Below the pieces are notes generated by a model. It worked only from the letters and a program-made list of their open reading frames with translations. It made no database searches and was not told where the DNA came from. A program made the translations under genes and the position numbers. Shown piece after piece: positions 54,301 to 63,769 of a stretch of 64,000 nucleotides of DNA. The stretch's first letter is position 1; the number at the start of each line of letters is the position of its first letter. Source of the stretch: an uncultured Eubacteriales bacterium (GTDB lineage: Bacteria; Bacillota; Clostridia; Oscillospirales; CAG-382); assembly GCA_934446675.1 (NCBI GenBank), contig CAKSEL010000001.1, positions 262,293 to 326,292 on the forward strand. The letters are read 5' to 3'.

Positions 54301-57300
54301 TCTGTGCCGGAGTTACTGTGAATGTATCGCTATCCCAGACTGCGGAAAGTGTCATATCGGAAGTGACTTTATCAGCAGCGAAGTCCCAAATCTTTGTATT
54401 ATCCGACCAGCCGTTGAACGTCTTGCCCGAAATTTTGGGTGATGTAGGCTCTGAGAGCAGTGAATCGTATTTTGCAACAACTGTCTGGTATACCTGACCA
54501 TCGACCATGTATGTTACGGTATGCTTATCGAGTTCAACTCCGGTTACTGTAATAGTCTGATTTGCAACAATATTCTTGATAGTGTAGGTATATACTTTGT
54601 TATTCTCGGTTCCGCTGAGCAGCACTCCGTTTGCGTACACTTTCATGTTATCTGCGTTGTAGTGTTCTTCAAGCGTTACAGTGAAGGTGTAGTTGCCGCC
54701 ATAGGGAACCTCGGTGCTGTCAGAAGAATCGACAGTATAACCCTCGCCGTCCTGTGCAGGAATTACTGTGAATGTATCACCAACCCAGACTGCGGAAAGC
54801 GTCATAACAGACGTTACTTTATCAGCAGCGAAGTCCCAGATCTTGGTATTATCCGACCAGCCTTTGAATGTTTTGCCGGAAATTTTGGGTGATGTAGGTT
54901 CGGCAAGCAAGGTATTGTAGGTAGCCTGAACAGTTAAGTACATCTGACCGTCGACCATGTATGTTACAGTGTGCTTGTCAAGTTCAACGCCGGTTACGGT
55001 TATGGTCTGATTTGCAACTATGTTCTTGATAGTGTAGGTATATACTTTGTTATTCTCGGTTCCGCTGAGCAGCACTCCGTTTGCATACACTTTCATGTTA
55101 TCTGCGTTGTAGTGCTCTTTTAGCGTTACCGTGAATGTGTAATTTCCGCCGTAGGAAACGGTTGTGCTGTCGTTCGAGGTTACGGTATATCCGTCGCCGT
55201 TCTGCGCAGGAGTTACTGTGAATGTATCACCAACCCAGACTGCGGAAAGCGTCATATCGGAAATTACTTTATCCGTAGCAAAGTTCCAAATCTTGGTATT
55301 ATCCGACCAGCCATTGAAGGTCTTGCCCGAAATTTTTGGTGACGTGGGTTCGGCAAGCAAGGTATTGTAGTCAGTCTGAACAGTTAAGTACATCTGACCG
55401 TCGACCATGTATGTTACGGTGTGCTTATCGAGTTCAACGCCGGTTACGGTTATGGTCTGATTTGCAACTATGTTCTCAATCGTGTAATCGTAAGCGTTTC
55501 CGTTCTTCGTTCCGGTGAGCAGCACTCCGTTAGCGTACACTTTCATGTTATCTGCGTTGTAATGTTCTTCAAGTGTTACCGTGAAGATGTAATTGCCGCC
55601 ATAGGGAACGTCGGTGCTGTCATTCGAGGTTACAGTATATCCATTGCCATCCTGTGCCGGAATTACTGTGAATGTATCACCAACCCAGACTGCGGAAAGG
55701 GTCATATCGGAAGTGACTTTATCAGCAGCGAAGTCCCAAATCTTTGTATTATCCGACCAGCCGTTGAACGTCTTGCCCGAAATTTTGGGTGATGTAGGCT
55801 CTGAGAGCAGTGAATCGTATTTTGCAACAACTGTCTGGTATACCTGACCATCGACCATGTATGTTACGGTATGCTTATCCAGTTCAACTCCCGTTACGGT
55901 AATAATCTGATTTGCAACGATATTCTTGATAGTGTAGGTATATACTTTGTTATTCTCGGTTCCGCTAAGAAGCACTCCGTTTGCATACACTTTCATGTTA
56001 TCCGCGTTGTAATGGTCTGCCAAAGTTACCGTGAAGGTGTAACTGCCGCCGTAGGAAACAGTTGTGCTGTCATCCGAGCTTACTGTGTAGCCCTCGCCGT
56101 TCTGTGCCGGAGTTACTGTGAATATATCACCAACCCAGACTGCGGAAAGTGTCATATCGGAAGTGACTTTATCAGTAGCAAAGTCCCATATCTTTCCGTT
56201 GTACGACCAGCCTTTGAACGTCTTGCCGGAAATTTTTGGCGATGTCGGTTCGGAGAGCCGTGAATTGTATTTTGCAACAACTGTCTGATATACCTGACCG
56301 TCAACTATATATGTTACGGTGTGCTTGTCGAGTTCAACGCCGGTTACGGTGATGATCTGATTTGCAACTATGTTCTCAATCGTGTAATCGTAAGCGTTTC
56401 CGGTCTTTGTTCCAGTGAGCAGCACTCCGTTTGCATACACTTTCATGTTATCTGCGTTGTAGTGCTCTGCCAAAGTTACCGTGAAGGTGTAGTTTCCGCC
56501 ATATGAAACGGTTATGCTGTCGTTCGAGGTTACGGTATATCCCTCGCCGTTCTGTGCCGGGGTTACTGTGAATGTGTCGCTATCCCAGACTGCGGAAAGC
56601 GTCATATCGGAAGTGACTTTATCTGCTGCGAAATTCCAAATCTTTCCGTTATACGACCAGCCCTTGAACGTCTTGCCCGAAATTTTGGGTGATGTCGGTT
56701 CGGAGAGCAGTGAGTTATACTTTGCAACAACTGTATGGTATACCTGACCGTCGACCATGTATGTTACGGTATGATTATCAAGTTCAACGCCCGTTACGGT
56801 GATAATCTGATTTGCAACTATGTTCTCAATCGTGTAATCGTAAGCGTTTCCGTTCTTCGTTCCGCTGAGCAGCACTCCGTTTGCATACACTTTCATGTTA
56901 TCTGCGTTGTAATGTTCTTTTAGCGTTACAGTGAAGGTGTAATTTCCGCCATAGGGGACGTCGGTGCTGTCAGAGGAATTTATCGTATATCCGTCGCCGT
57001 TCTGCGCAGGAGTTACTGTGAATGTATCACCAACCCAGACTGCGGAAAGCGTCATATCGGAAATTACTTTATCCGTAGCAAAATCCCAGATTCTGCCGTT
57101 ATCCGACCAGCCCTTGAAGGTATTGCCCGAAATTTTTGGTGACGTGGGTTCGGAAAGCAAGGTATTGTAGTCAGTCTGAACAGTTAAGTACATCTGACCG
57201 TCGACCATGTATGTTACGGTGTGCTTATCAAGTTCAACTCCCGTTACGGTTATGGTCTGATTTGCAACAATATTCTTGATAGTGTAGGTATATACTTTGT

Positions 57301-60300
57301 TATTCTCAGTTCCGCTGAGCAGCACTCCGTTTGCATACACTTTCATGTTATCTGCGTTGTAATGGTCTGCCAAAGTTACCGTGAAGGTGTAATTTCCGCC
57401 ATAGGGGACGTCGGTGCTGTCATTTGAGCTTACTTCATATCCCTCGCCGTTCTGTGCCGGAGTTACCGTGAATGTATCGCTATCCCAGACTGCGGAAAGC
57501 GTCATATCGAAAATTACTTTATCCGTAGCAAAATCCCAGATTCTGCCGTTATCCGACCAGCCCTTGAAGGTCTTGCCCGAAATTTTGGGTGACGTGGGTT
57601 CGGAAAGCAAGGTATTGTAGTCAGTCTGAACAGTTAAGTACATCTGACCGTCGACCATGTAAGTTACGGTGTGCTTATCGAGTTCAACGCCGGTTACGGT
57701 TATGGTCTGATTTGCAACTATGTTCTCAATCGTGTAATCGTAAGCGTTTCCGTTCTTCGTTCCGGTGAGCAGCACTCCGTTCGCGTACACTTTCATGTTA
57801 TCTGCGTTGTAGTGCTCTGCCAAAGTTACAGTAAATGTGTAGCTGCCGTCATATGAAACGGTTGTGCTGCCGTTTGAGCTTACTGCATAGCCCTCGCCGT
57901 CCTGTGCCGGAGTGATATTCAGTGTATTTGCCGCAAACCTCGCATATACAGACATATTTTTGTCAAGCGACGTTGTTTCATTGACTTCTGCTCCGCCGAT
58001 ATTCTGAGTGTACCAGCCGACAAAACTGTGACCGGTTTTTATCGGAGGATGGGGAAGCGTAATCTTTGCCGCGCTGTCTTCAATGGCAGACTGCGTATAG
58101 TAAAGTCCGCCGTCAAAATAGAAGTTTGCCGTATAGATTTCTTTAGCCCTTGCAGCTGCAACAAATGAAACCGGACCTGTTATTCTGTATACTCCCGGCG
58201 AAACAAGTTCGGCATTTTCCTGCGGAATTGCACTTATTACCGGCTCGTCGAATCCGTCGCTGCTTGCTGCGGTCACGGCAACGGTTTTACCGTACTCAAC
58301 CTCGTTTGCGCCAAGACTTCCCGTAATGCCGTCTCCGGTAATGAGAGTCACGGAAAACTTATTGATCTTCCACTGTGCATAAAGCGTAATGTCCGCATTG
58401 ACGCTGAGTTCGCTGCCTGCGCCGTAGCTTGTTCCGGTTCCGTCCGGCTTTGTATTCCACTGCACAAAAGTATATCCGTTTACCGACGGTATTTCCGAGC
58501 TTAACACAAGCACGCTGTCATGCTTTTTTATCTGTCTCATCGGCACCGCAGCATTATCTGCTGTGTTCTTATTATATTCAACCGCATATGTATTTGCGGT
58601 CCACTTTGCATAAAGCTTGACATCGCCCGTAACTTCCGACTGAAAATCATACGGGTGTGTGCATTCTGCGTCAGTATACCAGCCGCCGAACACATAGCCG
58701 TTTCTTTCGGGATTGCCCGGCTGAGCCGCTTTCATGTTTTCTTCAACAGTACCTATTGAATATATGCCGCCGTTGCTTGCGAAAGTGACGGTATACTGTC
58801 TCTTTGAGGTGACTGAAATCGAAATAACCGGCTGCGACGTTACATTTGACAGCGTGTACATATAAACATTTCCGTTTTTGACCGCGCTCAGCGTATTTCC
58901 GTTTACATACACTGTGGGAATTGCCGTTTCATATCCCTGCGAAAGCGTTACGGTAAATGAAAAGTCATCTCCGCTTTCAACTACCGTATTTTTCGGCGAA
59001 ACCTGATAACCCGTACCGTCATTAAGTATAATACGGAAAGCTTCTCTCTTTACATGATAAATATTGACGCTTGTATCGGCTGACACGCAGTTTATATTAT
59101 AAAAATAGTCATTGCCGTCAATTTTAACCGCGCCGAGCATAACTCCGTTTGCCGAAACCGTCATCTTATCGGCAGAGTAACCGTCCTGCACGCTTATTTT
59201 AAAGGAAACATTATCTCCTTTATTTACGTTTATATCTTTTGCGGAGGTTACTTCGGCATCATTGTAATATACCTTATATCCTTCTCCGGACGCCGGAAGA
59301 GTTACGGTATAGCTTACATTTTTCAGAATGACCGCGTAAAGATAAACCACCGCGCCGTTTTCTCCGGAAAGCCCTGCCGTGATTTCCTGTCCGTCATGAT
59401 AATAAACGGTATCGCTTCCCGGTGCAACAGACCAGCCGGCAAAGGTATATCCGTTCGGGACGGAAATTCCGAGTGCGTCTGCTTTGGGCAGGCTGAATTT
59501 ATTTGCGTAAACCGCAGATACCGTACCGAGCGTTTCGGTTCCGTCTACAAACGCAACGGTATAGGATATGGGTTCCCACGCAGCATACAAATCAAATTCA
59601 TCTGCAACATTATCCCACGTATTGGTCTGATAGTAATCCGACGGCGTCATATCCGAATTATATACAAGACGTCCGCCTTTATTTGCCGAAGTATAGTAGC
59701 CTGCAAAGGTATATCCGTATCTTTCGGGCGCCTCAAGCTTTTCCGACGGAATGAGCTTACCGTACACCGCCTCGCATGAAACAGTACCCAGTGAGCCTCC
59801 CTCAAAACGGAAGTTGATCTTTGTTCTTGCGCCTTTCCAGACTGCGTAAAGAGTTATCTCATCATTTTGTATATCTGTAAGATTTTTTACATTTGCTCCG
59901 TCGGGATACGCAATTTCTCCATCCGGCGCATACGACCAGCCTGCAAACTGACAGCCGGTTTTTGTAAATGCGTTTTTGGAAAGCGAAACAGTCCTGTCAT
60001 AAACAGCCGCTGTCGCGCTCATATTTCCGTCTGCGCCGTTTGCATCATATTTAATTGAGTATGTTATCGGCTCCCATACGGCGTAAAGAACAACGTCTTC
60101 GGATATGATTACAATACCCTCTCCGCCTGTATACGCTGCATTTTCGGAATCTGCCTTCAAAGCCCAGCCGACGAACTTATAGCCCGTTCTTACAGGCTTT
60201 TCCGTTTTGACGTAAGCCGTATCTCCGTTCGAGTAAGTACGAACATCAACCGGTGCGTTTATGCCGCCGTTTGCATTGTATATTACATTTGCAAGTGACG

Positions 60301-63300
60301 AATCGGCGACAACTACCGACGAATTGCCTTTTATTTCAAATTTATACACTCCGTTTGCCGGCTGAACGGGGACGCCGTTGACATACACTTTCGGCGACGC
60401 GCCGTTTACCGTAAACTCGGCATATTCACCGAGCATATAGCCGCCGGCATTTATTCCCGAAACAGAATATCCGTCCGCAGCGCTTACGCTTACCGTATAC
60501 TTTACCGGTTCATAAACCGCATAGAGAACGGTATCGCTGTCGGGCATTACATAAAGCATGGGTACTATATCGGCTCTTGTTGCGTCGGCACTTTCAGCCC
60601 AGCCCAAGAATACATATCCTTCTTTCTGCGGAACCGTACCTGTAAGCGTTACGGTGCTTCCCGCAGGCGGATAAGACGCACCGGCATATGTGCCGAATGT
60701 ACCGCCGTTTGCATTATATGTAAGTTCGGGGTTCTTCTTCCATACCGCAAAAAGCGTTACGAGAGAATTACCCATTGTAAAGCTGTCATTCGGCTGATAG
60801 CTTGCCGATACCGAATCCGACTTTTCAGACCAGCCGACAAACGTATAGTTCTGTCTGCTCGGAACAGTGCCGCTAAGGGTTATTGTTTCATCTGTGTGAA
60901 CCTCAACCGCGGAAGGTGCGCCCTCGCCGCCGTTTGCATCATAGGTTACGGTATATTTATCCTTTTCAAGCCATGCCGCATAAACATATGCCGTCTTTCC
61001 CTGCTCTGTGACAAGTCCCACGGAATATGTCCTGCCGGACGTGTACATTGCCCAGTTCTGTTCATCATAAATATTCCAGCCGACAAACTTATAATTTGGG
61101 AAAGAAATTCCGAGATTTTTGTCGGACGGCAGAGTAAGCTCGCCGTAAACTACGTTTTTCAGCGTAGCGACATTTTCTCCCCTGCTGTAAAGCTGAATAT
61201 TATATGTAACCGGAGTCCACAAAGCATAGAGCGTTATACCCTCGGCTTTATCATATATGTGCGCGGACGAACAATCGGCATTATAGTACTTTGTTCCCGT
61301 GCCGTTTTTACCGTCAAAATATCCGCCGAACACATAGCCCGGTTTATCGGGTGCGGCAATAGGCGGCATAGCGCTGTCAAAGGTTGCGGTAATAGTTGAA
61401 CCGCCGGAACCGCCCTGCGCGTTAAGCACTACATCATATGTATCAGCCGTCCATTTTGCATAAAGAGTGATGTCGCCGTCAACATCATAGAGCTTTGCGC
61501 CTTCTCCGTTTGCATAGTAATACTGTGCGCCTCTGCCGTCTGCGCCTTCAAAATATCCGTCAAAGGTATAACCGGTTCTTGACGGCGGTATGACGGTCGG
61601 CATTTTGGCGTCATATGTGGCTTTTGTGCTTGCGGTTCCGCCTTTTCCGCCCTGTATGTCAAAGGTGACGTTATAGCTGTTTGCACTCCACGCCGCATAG
61701 AGCGTAAGTCCGTCGGTCTTATCATATTTTCTTGCGGAAGTTCCGTTGGCGTTATAATATTTTACTCCGCTGCCGTTTTGCATTGTAAAGTAGCCAAGGA
61801 AAGTATAACCGGTTCTTGCCGGCATTGAAACAGACGGCATATCGGCGTCGTACACTGCGGTAACGGTCTGACTTCCGCCGCCTCCTGCCGCGTCAAGCGA
61901 AACCGTATATGACTTTGGAGTCCATTTTGCATAGAGTGTGGCGTCTGAAACCTTATCGTACTTTCTCTGCGCCGTGCCGTTAATGTCATAATACTGTGTG
62001 CCGGTTCCGTTTTTGCCGTCAAAGTAACCGCCGAAAGTATATCCGTCTCTTGACGGGACATTTACGTCAGGCATGGTCTGGGTATATGTTGCCTGTGCGC
62101 TCGACGTGCCGCCCTTTCCGCCCTGCATATCAAATGTGACGGTATATGTGCGCGGCTGAGCGGCTGCGGTGATCTCTATATCTCCTCTTATCGCAGCGGA
62201 ATTAATCTTAATATCTCCCGTCGAACTGTTGTAAGTGTAATCCGACACGGCAGCGCCGCCGACCTTGACGGTTATGTTGTCGGGAAGCTTGTAGCCGGCA
62301 TCCGGCGTAAGCTTTGCAGTGTAATTTCTTCCGAACCTTATGGTTGCCGCGCCAGTGGAAGTAAGATTTGTCAGATTTTGTGTTACGTCAAACAAAGATC
62401 TGTATGACAAAGTTCCGATTGAAGTGCCGACTTTGTTTCTTAAATAAGCATTATCATTTCCGGCATCATCAGCTACATAAACATCTATCTCCGTAATACG
62501 CAGATCTTCATTTTTTCCCGTGTTTGTCATTTCTACGGGAAGATATACCGTCTGCCCGTCTTCAGAATATTCAACCTGTGAAAAGGTCTTTGTGATACCG
62601 TTTGAAAGTGTAATACGCGGCGAATATTTTGTTGACACCGCCTCGTTAAATCTTAAGGCATATGTAACAACATCTCCCGGAACAACATAGTCAGGAAGCG
62701 TTGTGCTGCCGTTAACGGAGTATTCATATACTTCTCCTTCGGGTTTTGGCGGCCACACATCGGTAAGATACGCCTCCATATCTCCGATAAAAGGTCTGCC
62801 GGCAAGTGAACCCCAGTTTGAAAACCATATCTGCACATACTCGGTATTCGCGGGAATTTTAACTTTACTAAGCTCCAGTGTAGGGTTTTCCTGACCTACG
62901 TAGTATTTATCAAAAGTTTTTTTATGACTGTCATCAATCAGGGTATTCTGTGCGTCATAGAACTCAAACCTCAGAGATATATAGTGATGTGATGAAGTCA
63001 TAAACCAATACCTTGCGCTCGCGGTGAGTCTAAGGTCATCTTTATTGATTCTTACCTTGTCTTCGGCGGAAAAATTAATCTGCCAATAAACGCCGCCGGT
63101 GAAGTCAGAATCTCCGATGTCATCTGTCTTTGTTTTCGCGCGGATAACATATTTATTTTTATAGGCACTGTTGGAGGTTTCATATGCTGTATCATCAATC
63201 TGCCCCGGCTCTTTACTTCCCCAGCCTATGCCGAAAATATTGTCGTTTGCTTTCAAGGCCGGAATAAGATTGACTGTTTTTCCGGTTTCACTGTCCCAGT

Positions 63301-63400
63301 CTTCTCTTTTGGTAATCTGCGCAGCCGCAGGCAATGTAAACGGCGGCACCATCGTCACCACAATACACAATACCAAAAAAAGCGATATTATTCTCTTCAT
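51374..63400 (-). CDS. Giant SLH-anchored surface protein with InlB-type repeats (4008 aa)
   Basis: Exported cell-surface protein. The start is the ATG at 63400 after AAAGGGG, followed by a signal peptide (residues 1-28, ending PPFTLPAAAQ). Residues about 35-200 look like a carbohydrate-binding sandwich. Then come about 25 InlB-type B repeats in total, each ending in a pattern such as ITLYAKW. They are interrupted by another sandwich unit with the KVYANG-type motif. Residues 1826-3174 are a tandem array of nine 150-aa composite units. MBG-like domains (near 3450-3680), a Gly/Ser linker (GGGFSGGGFSGGG) and one more B repeat follow, and the last 200 residues contain three SLH repeats ending YEKSGENENWK. 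No enzymatic motif is seen. An adhesin or structural surface fibre is the likely role, by family resemblance only. Confidence 0.9.
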   Translation of the reverse strand: MKRIISLFLVLCIVVTMVPPFTLPAAAQITKREDWDSETGKTVNLIPALKANDNIFGIGWGSKEPGQIDDTAYETSNSAYKNKYVIRAKTKTDDIGDSDFTGGVYWQINFSAEDKVRINKDDLRLTASARYWFMTSSHHYISLRFEFYDAQNTLIDDSHKKTFDKYYVGQENPTLELSKVKIPANTEYVQIWFSNWGSLAGRPFIGDMEAYLTDVWPPKPEGEVYEYSVNGSTTLPDYVVPGDVVTYALRFNEAVSTKYSPRITLSNGITKTFSQVEYSEDGQTVYLPVEMTNTGKNEDLRITEIDVYVADDAGNDNAYLRNKVGTSIGTLSYRSLFDVTQNLTNLTSTGAATIRFGRNYTAKLTPDAGYKLPDNITVKVGGAAVSDYTYNSSTGDIKINSAAIRGDIEITAAAQPRTYTVTFDMQGGKGGTSSAQATYTQTMPDVNVPSRDGYTFGGYFDGKNGTGTQYYDINGTAQRKYDKVSDATLYAKWTPKSYTVSLDAAGGGGSQTVTAVYDADMPSVSMPARTGYTFLGYFTMQNGSGVKYYNANGTSARKYDKTDGLTLYAAWSANSYNVTFDIQGGKGGTASTKATYDAKMPTVIPPSRTGYTFDGYFEGADGRGAQYYYANGEGAKLYDVDGDITLYAKWTADTYDVVLNAQGGSGGSTITATFDSAMPPIAAPDKPGYVFGGYFDGKNGTGTKYYNADCSSAHIYDKAEGITLYALWTPVTYNIQLYSRGENVATLKNVVYGELTLPSDKNLGISFPNYKFVGWNIYDEQNWAMYTSGRTYSVGLVTEQGKTAYVYAAWLEKDKYTVTYDANGGEGAPSAVEVHTDETITLSGTVPSRQNYTFVGWSEKSDSVSASYQPNDSFTMGNSLVTLFAVWKKNPELTYNANGGTFGTYAGASYPPAGSTVTLTGTVPQKEGYVFLGWAESADATRADIVPMLYVMPDSDTVLYAVYEPVKYTVSVSAADGYSVSGINAGGYMLGEYAEFTVNGASPKVYVNGVPVQPANGVYKFEIKGNSSVVVADSSLANVIYNANGGINAPVDVRTYSNGDTAYVKTEKPVRTGYKFVGWALKADSENAAYTGGEGIVIISEDVVLYAVWEPITYSIKYDANGADGNMSATAAVYDRTVSLSKNAFTKTGCQFAGWSYAPDGEIAYPDGANVKNLTDIQNDEITLYAVWKGARTKINFRFEGGSLGTVSCEAVYGKLIPSEKLEAPERYGYTFAGYYTSANKGGRLVYNSDMTPSDYYQTNTWDNVADEFDLYAAWEPISYTVAFVDGTETLGTVSAVYANKFSLPKADALGISVPNGYTFAGWSVAPGSDTVYYHDGQEITAGLSGENGAVVYLYAVILKNVSYTVTLPASGEGYKVYYNDAEVTSAKDINVNKGDNVSFKISVQDGYSADKMTVSANGVMLGAVKIDGNDYFYNINCVSADTSVNIYHVKREAFRIILNDGTGYQVSPKNTVVESGDDFSFTVTLSQGYETAIPTVYVNGNTLSAVKNGNVYMYTLSNVTSQPVISISVTSKRQYTVTFASNGGIYSIGTVEENMKAAQPGNPERNGYVFGGWYTDAECTHPYDFQSEVTGDVKLYAKWTANTYAVEYNKNTADNAAVPMRQIKKHDSVLVLSSEIPSVNGYTFVQWNTKPDGTGTSYGAGSELSVNADITLYAQWKINKFSVTLITGDGITGSLGANEVEYGKTVAVTAASSDGFDEPVISAIPQENAELVSPGVYRITGPVSFVAAARAKEIYTANFYFDGGLYYTQSAIEDSAAKITLPHPPIKTGHSFVGWYTQNIGGAEVNETTSLDKNMSVYARFAANTLNITPAQDGEGYAVSSNGSTTVSYDGSYTFTVTLAEHYNADNMKVYANGVLLTGTKNGNAYDYTIENIVANQTITVTGVELDKHTVTYMVDGQMYLTVQTDYNTLLSEPTSPKISGKTFKGWSDNGRIWDFATDKVIFDMTLSAVWDSDTFTVTPAQNGEGYEVSSNDSTDVPYGGNYTFTVTLADHYNADNMKVYANGVLLSGTENNKVYTYTIKNIVANQTITVTGVELDKHTVTYMVDGQMYLTVQTDYNTLLSEPTSPKISGNTFKGWSDNGRIWDFATDKVISDMTLSAVWVGDTFTVTPAQNGDGYTINSSDSTDVPYGGNYTFTVTLKEHYNADNMKVYANGVLLSGTKNGNAYDYTIENIVANQIITVTGVELDNHTVTYMVDGQVYHTVVAKYNSLLSEPTSPKISGKTFKGWSYNGKIWNFAADKVTSDMTLSAVWDSDTFTVTPAQNGEGYTVTSNDSITVSYGGNYTFTVTLAEHYNADNMKVYANGVLLTGTKTGNAYDYTIENIVANQIITVTGVELDKHTVTYIVDGQVYQTVVAKYNSRLSEPTSPKISGKTFKGWSYNGKIWDFATDKVTSDMTLSAVWVGDIFTVTPAQNGEGYTVSSDDSTTVSYGGSYTFTVTLADHYNADNMKVYANGVLLSGTENNKVYTYTIKNIVANQIITVTGVELDKHTVTYMVDGQVYQTVVAKYDSLLSEPTSPKISGKTFNGWSDNTKIWDFAADKVTSDMTLSAVWVGDTFTVIPAQDGNGYTVTSNDSTDVPYGGNYIFTVTLEEHYNADNMKVYANGVLLTGTKNGNAYDYTIENIVANQTITVTGVELDKHTVTYMVDGQMYLTVQTDYNTLLAEPTSPKISGKTFNGWSDNTKIWNFATDKVISDMTLSAVWVGDTFTVTPAQNGDGYTVTSNDSTTVSYGGNYTFTVTLKEHYNADNMKVYANGVLLSGTENNKVYTYTIKNIVANQTITVTGVELDKHTVTYMVDGQMYLTVQATYNTLLAEPTSPKISGKTFKGWSDNTKIWDFAADKVTSVMTLSAVWVGDTFTVIPAQDGEGYTVDSSDSTEVPYGGNYTFTVTLEEHYNADNMKVYANGVLLSGTENNKVYTYTIKNIVANQTITVTGVELDKHTVTYMVDGQVYQTVVAKYDSLLSEPTSPKISGKTFNGWSDNTKIWDFAADKVTSDMTLSAVWDSDTFTVTPAQNGDGYTVSSNDSTDVPYGGNYTFTVTLKEHYNADNMKVYANGILLTGTKTGNAYTYTVKNITDNVTIIVTDVVPDIYTVKYMVDGEIYHSEKVVYTVKAQMPKSPVKPGHTFAGWFDGNDEWDFESEICEDLELEAKFDVLTYQITVPADNSEFTVNVTTGSAGYGGNLEFSITVSDGYDASDMTVYANGVLLERISEDGNTLYFEISNVTESKVITVKGIGQNTYSITYKANTSDYVGNMPENVIKTHGTDVKISDMIPERHGYTFAGWSAEDNGDAEYFGGDVYSENSDITLYAVWEAKTFAVIFETNGGTINEGEITGYTYGKGAVLPTDVSKEYYDFAGWYEDENLSGVRVTEIKDTDYGDKKYYAAYNIAGVKVNGYTGEYDGKAHDITYTLADNLSAENYQWYFVSEDSGVPVAVYSDSYDTYKVKDVSQSGQYYCYVEALMDGYVIRFFTEKATVSISKKPVTVKAASSSKVFDAKPLLTNAAELSDGTSLADNHTLSAVMTAESSITDVGTAENIIDRVIITDGENADVTQNYEITAQNGTLSVTPLTLTVAAKNLNAGFGSSLDGKTLYEISGMLRSEKLSLANVVYAAKNAADKDVSLSDITKNAGKYTVEISYDGFEGDGSGNYTGSGTITSVVTVAKKNGGGFSGGGFSGGGTSGGDTKTSETYTVDFVTNGAGKIESQSVKEGNTAKEPEMPERKGYTFEGWYSDKELSEEFDFNSKITKNITLFAKWSAAEKVEENQPEDLPSSDPSKTGVSKLLETKNHIAYLNGNGDNTFKPEKNMTRAEAVQVFYNLLLDKNVSGNSSFKDVSKDAWYYNAVKTLADMGIINGVGGNIFNPDGAITRAEFVAIAMRFSDVSVNGSKHFSDVSNKHWAAKNISDAACLGWVSGYDDGTFCPDKFITRAAVAKIVNNMLDRKADAEYVSKNKNSVKLFDDVSPSAWYYEDVVEASNAHGYEKSGENENWK
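53879..57925 (-). repeat. Tandem array of nine 450-bp (150-aa) coding repeats
   Basis: Unit starts in coding order fall at 57925, 57475, 57025, 56575, 56125, 55675, 55225, 54775 and 54325, an exact 450-bp register without indels; the ninth unit is 447 bp and its second half is diverged. The marker YNADNMKVYANG recurs once per unit. Each unit joins a sandwich half (about 80 aa) to an InlB-type B half (about 70 aa). Units 1-8 are nearly identical, with differences concentrated in a few blocks. Confidence 0.95.
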
Positions 63401-63442
63401 TGCATAATTCCCCTTTGTTCTAAAAAGTCGCAAATTTAAATT

Positions 63443-63688
63443 TCATTGAGATTTTACGTCCGCAGCTTTATTCCTCATCAAAAGAAGCATATCAAGCTCT
63501 TTAAGCGTAATATCAAGACCTTCTTTACTGAACAAGGAAAGCATTTCCGACAGATACTCGGTCTTGGTTATACTGTTTCTGCACAACGAAAGCTTTTTCA
63601 GGTCTTCTTTCAGTTTCTTGTTGGTATCAAGTTCACAGTTGAATTTTGCCACCTTATCAAACCTTACATTTTTCTTTCCGAAAAGCAC
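63443..63688 (-). CDS. Small Lys-rich protein upstream of the giant surface gene
   Basis: 81-aa protein, not recognised. Predicted to be mostly helical and charged (LDTNKKLKEDLKKLSL, then KTEYLSEMLSLFSKEGLDIT). There is no signal peptide and no membrane segment. The start is the GTG at 63686-63688, eight bases after GGAGG; the longer frame begins inside a terminator-like hairpin. It ends 42 bp before the giant SLH gene and shares its strand, so the two are likely one transcript. A regulatory or assembly role for the surface protein is possible but unsupported. Confidence 0.65.
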   Translation of the reverse strand: MLFGKKNVRFDKVAKFNCELDTNKKLKEDLKKLSLCRNSITKTEYLSEMLSLFSKEGLDITLKELDMLLLMRNKAADVKSQ

Positions 63689-63716
63689 TGTTCTCACCTC
63701 CGGGCATTTAATTACC

Positions 63717-63745
63717 ATTATATTTACATCTAAGTATAATATAAA
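63717..63745 (-). promoter_or_regulatory. Candidate promoter for the 81-aa gene and giant SLH gene
   Basis: Minus strand TTTATA (63740-63745) and a perfect TATAAT (63717-63722) with a 17-bp spacer. The -35 is weak and begins right at the end of the upstream hairpin. Confidence 0.45.
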
Positions 63746-63765
63746 AGCCGCCATGACGGCGGCTT
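63745..63765 (-). terminator. GC-rich terminator-like hairpin upstream of the 81-aa gene
   Basis: AAGCCGCC pairs with GGCGGCTT around a 5-nt loop; on the minus strand TTTTAT follows. A complete terminator already ends the next gene upstream at 63830, so this may be a second stop or an attenuator in front of the giant gene. Confidence 0.5.
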
Positions 63766-63769
63766 GTGT

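Noticed and set aside
53972..57856. A ladder of plus-strand ORFs of 60-130 codons with repeated sequence, looking like a gene family.
   Set aside because: They are the antisense of the 450-bp coding repeats of the giant gene and recur only because the repeat does.
53879..57925. CRISPR-like or satellite DNA.
   Set aside because: Repeats are 450 bp, in frame, contiguous without unique spacers, and continuous with a large coding sequence.
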